From assembly GCF_965638725.1 (NCBI RefSeq), contig NC_134952.1, positions 56,646,065 through 56,710,064 on the forward strand: a stretch of DNA of 64,000 nucleotides, written 5' to 3'. A program made the translations under genes and the position numbers. Positions 1-53,371 of the stretch are shown here, piece by piece (the first letter of the stretch is position 1; the number at the start of each line of letters is the position of its first letter). This DNA is from Aptenodytes patagonicus (taxonomy: Eukaryota; Chordata; Aves; Sphenisciformes; Spheniscidae). Below the pieces are notes generated by a model that did not search any database, was not told the DNA's origin, and saw only the letters and a program-made list of their open reading frames with translations.

Positions 1-31725
<31,725 letters not shown>

Positions 31726-33437
31726 TAGTCTAGACTGAGCAGGTGGATCTGAACGATACATATATATATATTTTGTCTCTGTACTATGCATTTTTTTTAA
31801 GAGTACAGAATAGAGAGATTTCATCATTTACTTTGTTCTCAGTGATTGTAGATAAGAGGAATATCTTGAAGAACCTGACCCAATGTCAAAAAGCAGAGAA
31901 TTTAAAGAATTTCCTGCTTTCCTCCTACCTACAACACTTACGCTATATTTTTCTTTTTTCTTCAATTATCTCTTTAGCACCTTTCTTCCAATTAGACCCA
32001 CAATTGCTTCTGTTGTTGCCATGATATTAGCTAGAAAAATGTGGGTAACATTTCCCACTGGGACTTGATATTTTGGGATCCAGGTTTTTTTCACCACTTC
32101 AGTGTGCCCTGTCTCTCTTGGTATGTGAGTGGCACCTGAGATTTTAAGCATTTCTAGTTCCAAAGACTTGCTCCTGCTTCTGCAGATACTGTTGTAATGG
32201 GCTGGGCCTCGTTTGTTTATCAGTTGAGAAGGGGGTAGAAGGGAGAAACACATGCATGTTGCCAAGAATAGGCTACCCTTACCTTTAATTCTGTCCCCAT
32301 CTCTCTGCTGATGGCCTCTGTGGTGATTGTGGTTGTAGGTGACACAGTGTTAATGGCAGGACTTGTTTCTCTTGCTGGAGATTTGATAGTATGGGCTTCC
32401 TACAGGGAAAATTAATAAATTCTGTCTTATATGCAGCTCCCTGGAATAAGCTGCTTCTCGGCGAAGCAGTATTTGCAGGCAGTCTCCTGCTCCAAAAGCT
32501 TGGTGAAGCTGATGTATCAGACTTGGCCTAGGTAAAGGAATGAAACAAGAACCAAAAAGATCCCACGATTCATGGGATCCCTGCGTGTGTTACCTCTGGG
32601 GCATTTTTTAAAGGTACATCCACAGTAGCTGTGGGGGATTGGATTTGCAAGACTTACAGTGAAATGAGTATGTATCTCAAAACAAGTCTGAGTGTGAGAA
32701 AATGAAACACCTTCAATGCTGTATTCATTTTCTTTTGGTAATTTTTAAACATGTCATTTTTTCCCCCTCCGTTAAGTGAGTTTCATGCTTTTGGAAAGTC
32801 TTAGGGGAGCAGCTATGAAAACTGATCTTTTTCCTCAGACTGGGTATAGAGTGGGCAACGTTAGTATATATACCCCTTTACTTTCTGTTAATGGGTCATG
32901 ATGAGCTGGAAACTGTCACGTTAAGGAGTGTGGATTGATTAAGCCTCTCTTCTCTCTACCCTTTCTTTTCCCATGCCCACTTCCTTTCCATCATCTTTGG
33001 CGTCTCTGCTGAGGGAATTTATTTGTTCTTCTGAATTGTAATGAACAATTTTTCAGACCCCATTGCAGACTTAGTCTTACACCACTGTAATGCAAGAAAT
33101 AGTTAAACCAATGCAGACATTAAAACAATACAATCATGGGCAAAAAATACACCTTTTACAAGGTGTCTGGTGAATTTGTTGCCACATTAGACCCAAGCAT
33201 ATGAGGTACTGCATACCCTTGGCTCCCCTTGGCACTGCAGAATTTAGGTGGGGGAAGGGGTTAGTGCTTCATAGAACTGGACTCGTGTACTACCAAATAC
33301 CGAATTTGCCAGAAAATGTCTTCTCTGCCCTGAGTGCCTCAGACCTCTGTTGCTGTAAGAGTATCATTGCAATGTTTTCATTACCTTTATTATTATTTTA
33401 ATTATGCAGTAAAGTGACCTGAAATGATGCATATAGA

Positions 33438-33474
33438 GCGTGTGTGCGTGCGTATGCGTGTGTGCGTGTATAGA
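33438..33474. repeat. GT/GC-type simple repeat
   Basis: Imperfect alternating purine-pyrimidine tract (GTGTGTGCGTGCGTATGCG...) in the METAP1 3' UTR, potentially Z-DNA forming. Confidence 0.85.
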
Positions 33475-33659
33475 TTTTAACAAAACAGACTGTAGTACTT
33501 GAGTGGAATTACCTGTGTTGAATGAGATGTAATGTATTGAGGAGATGACTGTCCTGGAGGTTTGCCCACCATATCGTTCACTTGAATGGTTACAACGGTC
33601 TTGCCTTTTCTATATGTGTGTGTATGATGGGGTGGGGGGCCTTCATTTTTGGTCTATAA

Positions 33660-33665
33660 AATAAA
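33660..33665 (+). promoter_or_regulatory. METAP1: Candidate METAP1 polyadenylation signal AATAAA
   Basis: AATAAA followed about 27 nt later by a T-rich tract (33691-33705), a usual arrangement of signal and downstream element. AATAAA at 32414 and 34061 are alternatives. Confidence 0.5.
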
Positions 33666-34856
33666 AGTTGCAGCTGCTTTTAACAGAAATAACTTTTTTT
33701 TTTTTGTGATCCCAAACCAGACATAGCATTCTCAATTATATCCAGGTTTGCTTGCACTAGTGCAAGCCCTACTGGTAGATGCATGCAACCAGTTAAAAAT
33801 CACTCTTAAACCTGCACATGTGCCACTTGAATACCTCTTTGTCATTGCACCAATACAACCAAATTTGACACTGCACGTTTTTAATATAGGTCATCTATGA
33901 TGCTATGCATTTCTGCCTATAAATTGAAATCACAGCATGAAAACTGTTTATACTGAGTTCATAGTACTACAGTATTTTTAAACAAGTGGAAAGCTTAGTC
34001 AGCATCTACACCAGTTCTTTCAACATGAGGTAGCACATCAGCCTGGAGAACAAAACATTTAATAAACATATTGTGAAAGGCTGTTTTTTTCACCTATCTA
34101 GCTGTAACTTTGCTTGAACGTGAAATATTAGACTTGTGCTGACTGGATTTGGGAAATGAGCTATTTTTGATCCTTACAGAAGTTGCTATCCACTTGAAAA
34201 AAAAAACCCACAACTTAAATCTACTTTCTAATGAGATTTTTAGAAATTGTATACGCTTTTGCCAAAACCACAATCTTGCAATTAGTTCTGAAATGATCTC
34301 TTAGAAGTTTTCCCTTTACTTTCCCTTTCCTTCTCTTATCATATAAGAGAGTATGGAAACTCTTCATGCTGTTTCTGCAAATTTACATGAATATTTAGGA
34401 GAGACGATTTGATAGCTAATGTTGAATAAAGTAACAGCATGAGGAGAGGGGACAAGCTGCATCTATTACATGACAGCCAGCAGAGTACATACATAGACAT
34501 TTTGTGTACAGTCATTTGTGGAAATTTTTTGTCCATCTAAGTCCTTACAGTTGTCAAGATGGTACAGTTCAATACAGTACCTTGATCACCAAGAATGGGG
34601 TACAAGCTCTTGTGTTTACAAGTCCATTTGTTAGCTGAGCAACTTCAAAGAGACTACTTCAAACATGCTCCATTCAATCAACTGCTTTGCAGGACAAAGT
34701 AGTCTGAAAACTGCTACATAAGGGTTAGGACATCAATTCTTCAGGCTGGGAAGAAGCTGGAAGTCTTTGACCTGAGTGTTCTGGCATCACTAAATGTCTT
34801 TGACTTACCCTGGTATTACAAGACTAGCTTTCCACAAACACTCTGTGATGCAGATT

Positions 34857-36200
34857 CCCGAGAGTGCTGAGGGAGCTGGTGGAGGTGCTCGCCAAGCCGC
34901 TCTCCATCATTTATCAGCAGTCCTGGTTAACGGGGGAGGTCCCGGATGACTGGAGGCTTGCCAATGTGATGCCCATCTACAAGAAGGGCCGGAAGGAGGG
35001 TCCGGGGAACTACAGGCCTGTCAGCCTGACCTTGGTGCTGGGGAAGATTATGGAGCGGCTCATCTTGAGGGCGCTCACAAGGCACGAGCGGGACAACCAG
35101 GGGATCAGGCTGGCGGCTCACGGCTTAGACAGGTGTACTCTGCACTGGGTCAAAAACTGGCTGGACGGCCGGGCCCAGAGAGTGGTGGGGAATGGAGTTA
35201 AATCCAGTTGGCGGCCGGTCACGAGCGGTGTTCCCCAGGGCTCAGTTTTGGGGCTGGTCTTGTTCAATATCTTTATCAATGATCTGGATGAGAGGATCGA
35301 GTGCACCCTCAGTAAGTTTGCAGACAACACCAAGTTGGGCGGGAGCGTTGATCTGCTCGAGGGTAGGAAGGCTCTGCAGAGGGACCTGGACAGGCTGGAT
35401 CGATGGGCCCAGACCAACTGTATGAGGTTCAACAAGGCCAAGTGCCGGGTCCTGCACTTTGGCCACAACAACCCCATGCAGCGCTACAGGCTTGGGGAAG
35501 AGTGGCTGGAAAGCTGCCTGGCAGAAAAGGACCTGGCGGTGTTGGTCGACAGCCAGCTGGACATGAGCCGGCAGTGTGCCCAGGTGGCCAAGAAGGCCAA
35601 TGGCATCCTGGCCTGTATCAGAACTAGTGTGGCCAGCAGGAGTAGGGAAGTGATCGTGCCCCTGTACTCGGCCCTGGTGAGGCCGCACCTCGAATACTGT
35701 GTTCAGTTTTGGGCCCCTCACTACAAGAAGGACGTTGAGGTGCTGGAGCGTGTCCAGAGAAGGGCAACGAGGCTGGTGAGGGGTCTGGAGAACAAGTCTG
35801 ATGAGGGGCAGCTGAGGGAACTGGGGTTGTTTAGCCTGGAGAAAAGGAGGCTGAGGGGAGACCTCATCGCTCTCTACAACTACCTGACAGGAGGTTGTAG
35901 CGAGGTGGGTGTTGGTCTCTTCTCCCAAGTAACAAGCGATAGGACGAGAGGAAATGGCCTCAAGTTGCGCCAGGGGAGGTTTAGATTGGACATGAGGAAA
36001 AATGTCTTTACTGAAAGAGTGGTTAAACATTGGAACAGGCTGCCCAGGGAAGTGGTGGAGTCCCCATCCCTGGAGGTATTTAAAAGACGAGTAGATGAGG
36101 CACTTACTTAGGGACATGGTTTAGTGGGTGGTGGTGTTGGGTCAATGGTTGGACTCGATGATCTTAGAGGTCTCTTCCAACCTCAATGATTCTGATTCTA
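34857..36200 (+). mobile_element. CR1 LINE, 5'-truncated, with internally deleted RT open frame
   Basis: A 5'-truncated CR1 non-LTR retrotransposon carrying the C-terminal half of ORF2, open from 34864 to 36111, and the 3' UTR (TTGGACTCGATGATCTTAGA) ending near a degraded ATTCT tail. Reverse-transcriptase landmarks include [18 protein letters not shown] and the motif-C region. Compared with the copy at 48505-49577, 165 nt (55 codons) are missing in frame after NQGIR, which removes motif A with its catalytic aspartate. Motif C reads FADN instead of FADD. The long frame is therefore enzymatically dead and is not a host gene. It lies between the 3' ends of METAP1 and ADH5, and there is no obvious target duplication, as usual for CR1. 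Confidence 0.95.
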
Positions 36201-37789
36201 AAGTAATAATGTAATGCAGACAATGTGATTGTATGGTCTTGATCTAGTCTGTGCAGCCTAGAGGAACAACTGTTACAGTATAAGTATTTTAAATCTGTTA
36301 GATCCAGTTGGGGGGTGGTTTTGCTAAGATGTTGAGCTAATATTCTATTGATACCATCTTGTAGTTATAGAGTGCTCTTGCTGGAATGGCTTGACTGCAG
36401 GTTTTCTACTGAGTTGTCTGATGTTCAGCCAGCATTTCTGGAGCTGCAGGGTACTGAGAATCACTTTACTGCTGTGTTGGAGGGCTTGTTTTCCTGGTAC
36501 AAATTCACTTTTTATTTCTTCTGGATGATCAAAATTGAGTTCTTATGACATTCACAGGAGCTGAGTTAACTTTGTTGTTTACTCTGTCTGAAATGAAGTT
36601 AGATATGCAGCTACCTCAACTATTTTCAGAATGCTCTAGGGATACTTTTCCAAAGACAAACAGAAAAGATGTAATTGTCCCAGTTGTATAGCAGTGTCTT
36701 GGGGTAAGGTAGCTGTTAGTGGTGAGAAGGAATTTCTTCTAGTAAGATTACTGTTTGCATTCAGAGTTCTCTGTAACAGTTGTTTTGACCAGGCTCCCTT
36801 AAAACGTGAAACTTCACTCTTAATCAGTGTCCTTGGTTCATTGAAAAGCACTGACTTTTTATGTATAAAACTTTGAACTGGGTAGCCTTTCTGCCTCTGC
36901 TTTGCAGTCTGTTTTCTGCTGTTCCTCTGTGTTTTTCCTGGACCTGTGGCACTGCTTCCAGGTTTTAACTCAAAGAAATTTTATCCAGTCAGATCACTTC
37001 AACGATAGTTAAGAAAAAAACCTGCAACTCCAAAATTAAGACTTAACCCCTCTCCCTCCAACAAACAAACAAACAAACAACAAGTCCCACAAACCCCTGA
37101 AGCCTTCATCACACATGCTCTTTACTGTTGTTCCCGTGCACCCCTCGAGCAGACTGTTGCTCTAATAGTAACATTCCCTGCTTCAATGGCATGATCTCGC
37201 TTCTGACTAAATAGAGGTAACCATCCCACATTTTGTTTTTGCAGTGCTGGCTGCAAAGGCTGCTTCAATTGCCAGTAAGTTTAAGGAAATGGCAAAACGA
37301 CGATACTGAAGTCTTGGAGGACACCACTAGGGCAGGTGACTAGAGTAGTCTATGCTATCATCTTTACTACAGTAGCTGTAGGCAGGCCTGTTATGAGCCA
37401 AATAGGAAGTAAGGCAGAATATAGACTTCCCAAGTGAACACAGGTACACCTGGATACTTAAGTCATACATCCAACCACACTCTGCTTTACAGCTGGCTTC
37501 AAGGTAGAGCTGGATGGTACATCCTTTGTAGTCCTAGAACAGCCTCCGAACCTTGACAGCTGTTGGAGTTCTTGCCACTCTCTCAGTACAGTTACAGCAC
37601 ATCAATGGTGCTTCTCAACCCAGCTGTGCTTAGCAAACTGCCTAGTGTAATGAATCCCCCATAATTCGCTACTGACTCTGAAGAATGCTCTTCCTGTCAT
37701 GTACACGCATACTGTAAAATCACTAGAGGAAAACAGTAAGACACAGCAATCATAGTCACAGTCTTAATGCTCAATAATTCCAACACTCT
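36201..37789. other. Intergenic region between METAP1 and ADH5 3' ends
   Basis: No gene recognised. It contains an (AAAC)n simple repeat at about 37060-37081. The ADH5 transcript end probably lies at the right edge. Confidence 0.65.
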
Positions 37790-37804
37790 GTTTAGAAATA
37801 TGCT

Positions 37805-37810
37805 TTTATT
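37805..37810 (-). promoter_or_regulatory. ADH5: Candidate ADH5 polyadenylation signal AATAAA
   Basis: Reads AATAAA on the - strand, about 255 nt downstream of the ADH5 stop codon at 38066-38068. It would give a short 3' UTR. Other signals further downstream are possible. Confidence 0.5.
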
Positions 37811-38065
37811 AAGTAGATTGAGTTAGGCACTATTGAATTTGAAGAACAAGTACAGAAATAGAAGTTCCACAACCAGTGCTAATTATATAATGCTTTTCAG
37901 TGGTTACCGATTTTGTTATTTAATATTCAGAATGCTCACCCTAAAATACATCATCTTCCTAGTCCCAGTGAGTTTTCATTTGCTTGATTCTACCCTCTAT
38001 CAGAAATTCCATTATAAAAGGACAGTTACCATGTTGCTGGCAAACTGGAAGGTCCACATTTGGCT

Positions 38066-48082
<10,017 letters not shown>

Positions 48083-48142
48083 GGCGCTCGGCTACCGCTG
48101 CCCGGCGGAAGACGAAAGGAGCCCCGCCTCGCCCCCGCCGTC

Positions 48143-48152
48143 GCGCATGCGC
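48143..48152. promoter_or_regulatory. NRF1-type palindrome GCGCATGCGC
   Basis: Exact self-complementary match to the NRF1 consensus, located in the ADH5 core promoter. Typical of nuclear-encoded housekeeping genes. Confidence 0.75.
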
Positions 48153-48504
48153 GCTGCCGCCCCCTGGCGGGGGGGGGTGTGGGCGGTGTGGGGCGGAGGG
48201 CGAGGCGGCCGTTGGGGAGGGGGCTGCGGTGAGGGCGGCTAGGCAGGGTGGCGGGCTGGGGAGCCCCGTGAGGGGGCTGACTCCTTCCGTCCCTCGTTCC
48301 CTGCCGGGATGGCAGGGCAGGAGCGTCCGCGGGGGGTTACAAGCCCCTTGCAGCGCTTTTCTTCCTGCAAACCGCGGTGCGGGTGAAGATCTGGCCGTTT
48401 CCTCACGGTATCCGCGGTGTTGCAATGCGACGTGGCTGGTTTTGTGGCTTCTGAGGGCTGCATCAACGTCTTAACAACGCAGTCCCGTCAGTCCAGCAGG
48501 CAGA

Positions 48505-49577
48505 TTGAAGGCTTGCCAATGTGACGCCCATCCACAAGAAGGGCCGGAAGGAGTATCCGGGGAACTACAGGCCTGTCAGCCTGACCTCGGTGCCGGGGAA
48601 GATTATGGAGTGGTCCATCTTGAGGGCGCTCACAAGGCATGAGCGGGACAACCAGGGGATCCGGCCTAGCCAGCACGGATTCATGAAAGGCAGGTCCTGC
48701 TTGACCAACCTGATCTCCTTCTATGACCAGGTGACCCGCCTAGTGGATGAGGGAAAGGCTGTGGAAGTGGTCTACCTGGACTTCAGCAAGGCCTTTGACA
48801 CCGTCTCCCACAACATTCTCCTAGAGAAGCTGGCGGCTCACGGCTTAGACAGGTGTACTCTGCGCTGGGTCAAAAACTGGCTGGACGGCTGGGCCCAGAG
48901 AGTGGTGGGGAATGGAGTTAAATCCAGTTGGTGGCTGGTCACGAGCGGTGTTCCCCAGGGCTCAGTTTTGGGGCCGGTCTTGTTCAATATCTTTGTCGAT
49001 GATCTGGATGAGGGGATTGAGTGCACCCTCAGTAAGTTTGCAGATGACACCAAGTTGGGCGGGAGCATTGATCTGCTCGAGGGTAGGAAGGCTCTGCAGA
49101 GTGACCTGGACAGGCTGGATCGATGGGCCCAGACCAATTGTATGAGGTTCAACAAGGCCAAGTGCCGGGTCCTGCACTTTGGCCACAACAACCCCATGCA
49201 GCGCTACAGGCTTGGGGAAGAGTGGCTGGAAAGCTGCCTGGCGGAAAAGGACCTGGGGGTGCTGGTCGACAGCCGGCTGAACATGAGCTGGCAGTGTGCC
49301 CAGGCGGCCAAGAAGGCCAATGGCATCCTGGCCTGTATCAGAAATAGCGTGGCCAGCAGGAGTAGGGAAGTGATCGTGCCCCTGTACTCGGCACTGGTGA
49401 GGCCTCACCTCGAATACTGTGTTCAGTTTTGGGCCCCTCACTACAAGAAGGACGTCGAGGTGCTGGACGAGTAGATGAGGCACTTAGGGACATGGTTTAG
49501 TGGGCATGGTGGTGTTGGGTCGATGGTTGGACTCAATGATCTTAGAGGTCTTTTCCAACCTCAATGATTCTATGATT
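48505..49577 (+). mobile_element. CR1 LINE, 5'-truncated, with 3' internal deletion
   Basis: An ORF2 reverse-transcriptase segment open from 48521 to 49474. It includes motif A (YLDFSKAFD) and motif C (FADD), both intact here. After KKDVEVL (about 49464) the sequence jumps directly to the last ORF2 codons (CGAGTAGATGAGGCACTT), so about 340 bp present in the copy at 34857-36200 are missing. The 3' UTR ends in ATTCTATGATTTTA. It lies about 420 bp upstream of the ADH5 start. Between the two copies I count 18 amino-acid differences over about 210 aligned residues, so both are recent. It lacks the 5' portion and cannot be autonomous. Confidence 0.95.
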
Positions 49578-49786
49578 TTAAAAGGAAAAAAAAACCACCT
49601 TAAACCAATGGTGACTTGATAAAACTATGTCAAGTGACTGTTTGTTGGTAGTTGGACAAGACAGTGTGATCATAGATGGTATGCTTTAGATGTGTGCCAA
49701 AGACAACCATAAAAAACCTTTGCAGATAAATGTCAAAGAGTGAGTAAGTTGAAAGTTAATAAGTAAGAGACTCAAAATGTTATTCT

Positions 49787-50460
49787 GTCTGTGAGGGAAC
49801 GGACCCCTTGTCCTGGGTGGTGGCTCCAGTCCCCTGATCCTGCTGACACCAGGTTGTCCAGCTTCCTTCCTGAGTAATGGGGTGTAATTGACCCCTTCTG
49901 CGCAGCTCCCTGGAGGCTGTGGTGTGTGCATGGACGTGCATTCCCCCTGTGGGGGAGTCCCCCTCTTGCACCCGTCTGGAGATACTTGGTACCTCCTGTA
50001 TCTCACCTGGACACAGGTGGGACCTGTCCTCATGTCTCCAGTGTAGGTCCTTTGCACCTGAATCTATACTTGGCTGACTAAACCTTAGTGGTGGAGGCTT
50101 TACTGGGCAGCGGTGTGCTTCAAACTGGGTGAAGGCAGCCCCTTTCCAGTGTAGGCTAAGGGGTCTGCAGTGGGATGGAAGTTTTGGCAGGGACCCCTGA
50201 GATGCCATCTGGCAGTCTTTGAAGCAAAGGGGCTATCGCTACAAGATGGGATCGTTAACCTGCTCACTCTGTTGTTTCATTTTCTGAAGAACCTTTTTTG
50301 TCCAGGCAGGATAGGAAGGGCTTCTTGTGAGATCCGCAGATGTGGTTGTGTAAGGTCAGGTGAACAGTTCTGCCATGGGCTGTTGGGATTTTACATGAGA
50401 GGTGCTGGGGCTTGAGGAATTGCAGGGCGTAACTAAGGCCCCCTCAGTAAGAAATGGAAT
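49787..50460. other. Unidentified GC-richer block
   Basis: This block stands out from its AT-rich flanks by composition and by overlapping open frames of 123-142 codons on the - strand. I recognise no protein domain. It has the look of an old LTR or other repeat, but I could not fix its ends or family. No splice-supported exon was found. Confidence 0.4.
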
Positions 50461-50529
50461 TTTTATTTTCCAGTGACATGCTAACAAAGCTCAGCAAATA
50501 CCACAGTTAGACAACAGCACCAACTCGGG

Positions 50530-50630
50530 GAAAAATAAACTTTAATAACACAACTTAAACAACTGTAGCACTTAATAAATAACATAAAAATAACATAACA
50601 TTTAATAACATAACTAAAATGACAAATTAA
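50530..50630. repeat. AT-rich imperfect tandem of TAACATA-like units
   Basis: Repeated AATAACATA/TTAATAACA units form a low-complexity tract next to the GC-richer block. Confidence 0.6.
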
Positions 50631-52489
50631 ACCTGTAGGCTCAGGAAAGCTGACACCTAGCTGGATGGTAATTTGGGCAGTGAAAGTGCTATATAGGTTT
50701 CACATACGGTGAAAGGTGTTGAGAAGGAATGAAAGGACCTGTGATCAGGCTGCTTGTCCCATGGCCTTCCTGAGGCTTTCCACTAATTACTTCAGTTCAT
50801 GTTCGCTAGCTACCACTAAAACCTTGTTGTTGGAATCAAAGCAGGCCTTGTCCATTTCCTTGGTTAAATTCAGCTCTGCCAGCCTCTCCTGTGAATTTCA
50901 TGCTCTCGGTCACCCCCGGTTTGTCAGTGCTTCCAAAAAGACTCAAAACATTTTATGTTTAGCTAAACTCCGCAGATGCTCAGCTTTTGTTAGTATCTGA
51001 CATTCTGGAAACTGCAGGTACTGATTCCGGTAGACAAAAGCACAAATACAGAAATCGTAACTCCTTAATGCTCATTGTCCAATTTCAGAGATTAAAGTGG
51101 TTGGTTTTTCCATTTTTCCTTCCCTTGCAGTTTTGTGATGCCATCTCCAGTGTTGCTGTGTACTATTGGAAGCCCCTGGACATGGTAAGTAGTTTTGCAA
51201 CTTTCTATTCTCAGTACCATGCAAGCAAATCAAGTTGCCACACTCTGCTCTTGACTGAACTATCTACGCTTTTTCATGTGTGTTTCAGGTTTATATAGGA
51301 AAGTTCTGTAGGTGAGGGCTCCTAGCGCTACTGTGGTTTTTACATTGGGTAGGTTTTGGTGTGGTGTTCTAGCAGATGTTACGTGCTAATCAGAAACATC
51401 AGTTTGGATTGAGAAAAGAGGAGGGCTTGGGAGCACTCTGAGTATGTGGGAGAGAGGCCTGGCAATTGTGTTTTTGCTTGGAGGATGTTCTCTGTTCCGT
51501 GTGGCGAGTGGGGAAAAGCCCAAAACAACTAGGGATCAGCATTACCTTTCCCCCCCCCCCCTTTTTTTTTTTAGATTGTATTATTGTGCCCATCCCGGAG
51601 GCATTAGTTTTTAGTGAGGGTTTTCTGTACCTTAGTTTGACATGGAAGTACAGGAAGATGCAGGGCAAGAAGTCACTTGCAAGCTTGGCAGACAGTATAT
51701 GCTGAAAGAAGATGCAAGTGATCTGCCAGGGTGCTCATCCCCGGGGCAGTCTGAGTGCCAACGGCAGAAGCTGGCCGTATGCCAGTGTCAGAACTAGGAG
51801 GTGATGGTTGGGCGCAGTAACTGCTGGCTGCAACCTCACACGCTGGTGAACAGATTGGCGAGGCATAGGGAGGCTGGAGGGGACTGACGTGCCTACCCAT
51901 AGGCGAAACTGAAACGCATTCACACAAACGCTGCCTGGTTTGTTTTCCCCAAACAGAAATGGTGCTAAGTTGACCCAGAGATAATTTTTCTCCTATTAAC
52001 ACAATTTCCCAAATGAAACCAATGTAATTTAAGCAGTTTTGATAGGTATATTTCATTAGAAGAACCCCATTAAACCTGGGATAGCCTGTCCACAGGTTTC
52101 AGCTGTGGTTGCTTGGGTATAGCAGTCTTTTGGTGGGGCATTGCTGTCAAAACCATCCTTTTGAATTCTGATTTAAGCTTTCCCACATTTTCCTATGAAG
52201 TACTGGAGGATAATACTTGCGTAGCATTCAAAAAAGTTAGAAATTCTTGTCATTCTTCAAATCAGCATCAATTTATTTCTGTAAAGTACAAATAAAGCTG
52301 GTTAAAAGATGGAAACATTTAAAAAATCAGGATTGTTTTAATTTAAAATGTTCAAAGCTGGTTGATATTTCTTTGGATAATTCTTCATTAATTTAAATAT
52401 TCTGGTTTTGTAAATACAAATATAAATTTAAAATATTATCCAGTATTTAAGAAATGGTTGGTTCCAAAGGAAAAACTTTAGGAATAATT

Positions 52490-52529
52490 TCACTAATTAA
52501 TCCTAGTATTCACTAATTAATCCTGGTAT
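52490..52529. repeat. 20-bp tandem duplication
   Basis: Two adjacent copies of TCACTAATTAATCCTAGTAT that differ at one base (A/G near the end). Confidence 0.85.
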
Positions 52530-53039
52530 AATGCTAAAGTATACTAAAGTAAAATAACTTTTCAAAGCAAAGGCCCATGTTAATTAGACGTATTCAAAAT
52601 AAATATGAAAGTGACCATGACAGTTTTGCCGTAGAGACACGTGAGGCTGGGATACTGAAGGATTTTTAATATTTTAGATACGGAAATAAGTCATTTGTGG
52701 AGGTTTGTGATTAAATAGTCTCAGGTATTTGCTTTCATTGAAAATCAAATAAAACACAAAAAGCTGATCTTTTATGTGCTGATTCTAATATGTTAATATT
52801 AAACTAACTATGCAAGGGAACTTTTAAAGATGAAAGTGGGTGGAGGGTTATGCTGGCACCTCCTTGCTTGCACTTGGCAGCATTTTCTTCCGGTATGTAT
52901 AAATGTCTTTGCTAGTCTTTCAAACATAATTATTTGGTCAGCTGCGAAACCAGTGGTGTTTTAGGAATCAAGCAGAATTTGAGGAACTCTCTAACTACCT
53001 GCTGAAGTTTGAAGTCCTGCCCAGTTAGCGATCGTCATC

Positions 53040-53371
53040 ACAGGGCCAGGAGAACCTCCAAGTTACTGGAAAGTTAGCAGCAAGGCATTCGCTGGCTCGA
53101 GGGACCTGCCGCTGAACAGCTTCCCGCCGGCACTCGTCACGTCGCGGCGGGTAGCCGAGCTCAGCAATGAGGACGGCGGAACGTTCTGTGGAGCTGGCAG
53201 CTGCACACGCGTGTGCCCACACACACCGCTGCCCGGGGGGCAAACCTCGGCCGCGGACGCCTGCTGCAGGCGGACGCCTGAGCTGTGCAGAAATCCAACT
53301 CTTCCGGCCTGTTCGGAAGCTGATCGGCAGTATGCAGAGAAAGCAGTGAAAGGTAACCACCAGGTGGCACT
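53040..53371. promoter_or_regulatory. GC-rich, CpG-containing patch with CTCF core motif
   Basis: A local island of raised CpG (for example GTCACGTCGCGGCGGG near 53137) in otherwise AT-rich DNA, with no gene visible. Its right edge has CCACCAGGTGGCACT at 53357-53371, which matches every position of the CTCF core consensus CCASYAGRKGGCRSY. Candidate insulator or promoter of a non-coding transcript. Open frames on both strands here follow from GC richness. Confidence 0.6.
53357..53371 (+). promoter_or_regulatory. CTCF-binding core motif
   Basis: 15 of 15 positions fit the CTCF core consensus. It is located between ADH5 and an ADH exon relic. Confidence 0.65.

Larger units (their letters stand above)
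31726..33690 (+). other. METAP1: METAP1 3' untranslated region (approximate)
   Basis: No coding sequence follows the stop. Canonical AATAAA signals are at 32414-32419, 33660-33665 and 34061-34066. The one at 33660 is followed by a T-run and gives a 3' UTR of about 2 kb. A GT/GC-rich simple repeat sits at 33438-33474. Which signal is used cannot be decided from sequence. Confidence 0.6.

Noticed and set aside
35242-36117. 291-codon - strand open frame
   Set aside because: Antisense shadow of the CR1 ORF2 on the + strand. The same shadow appears under the second copy at 48962-49483.
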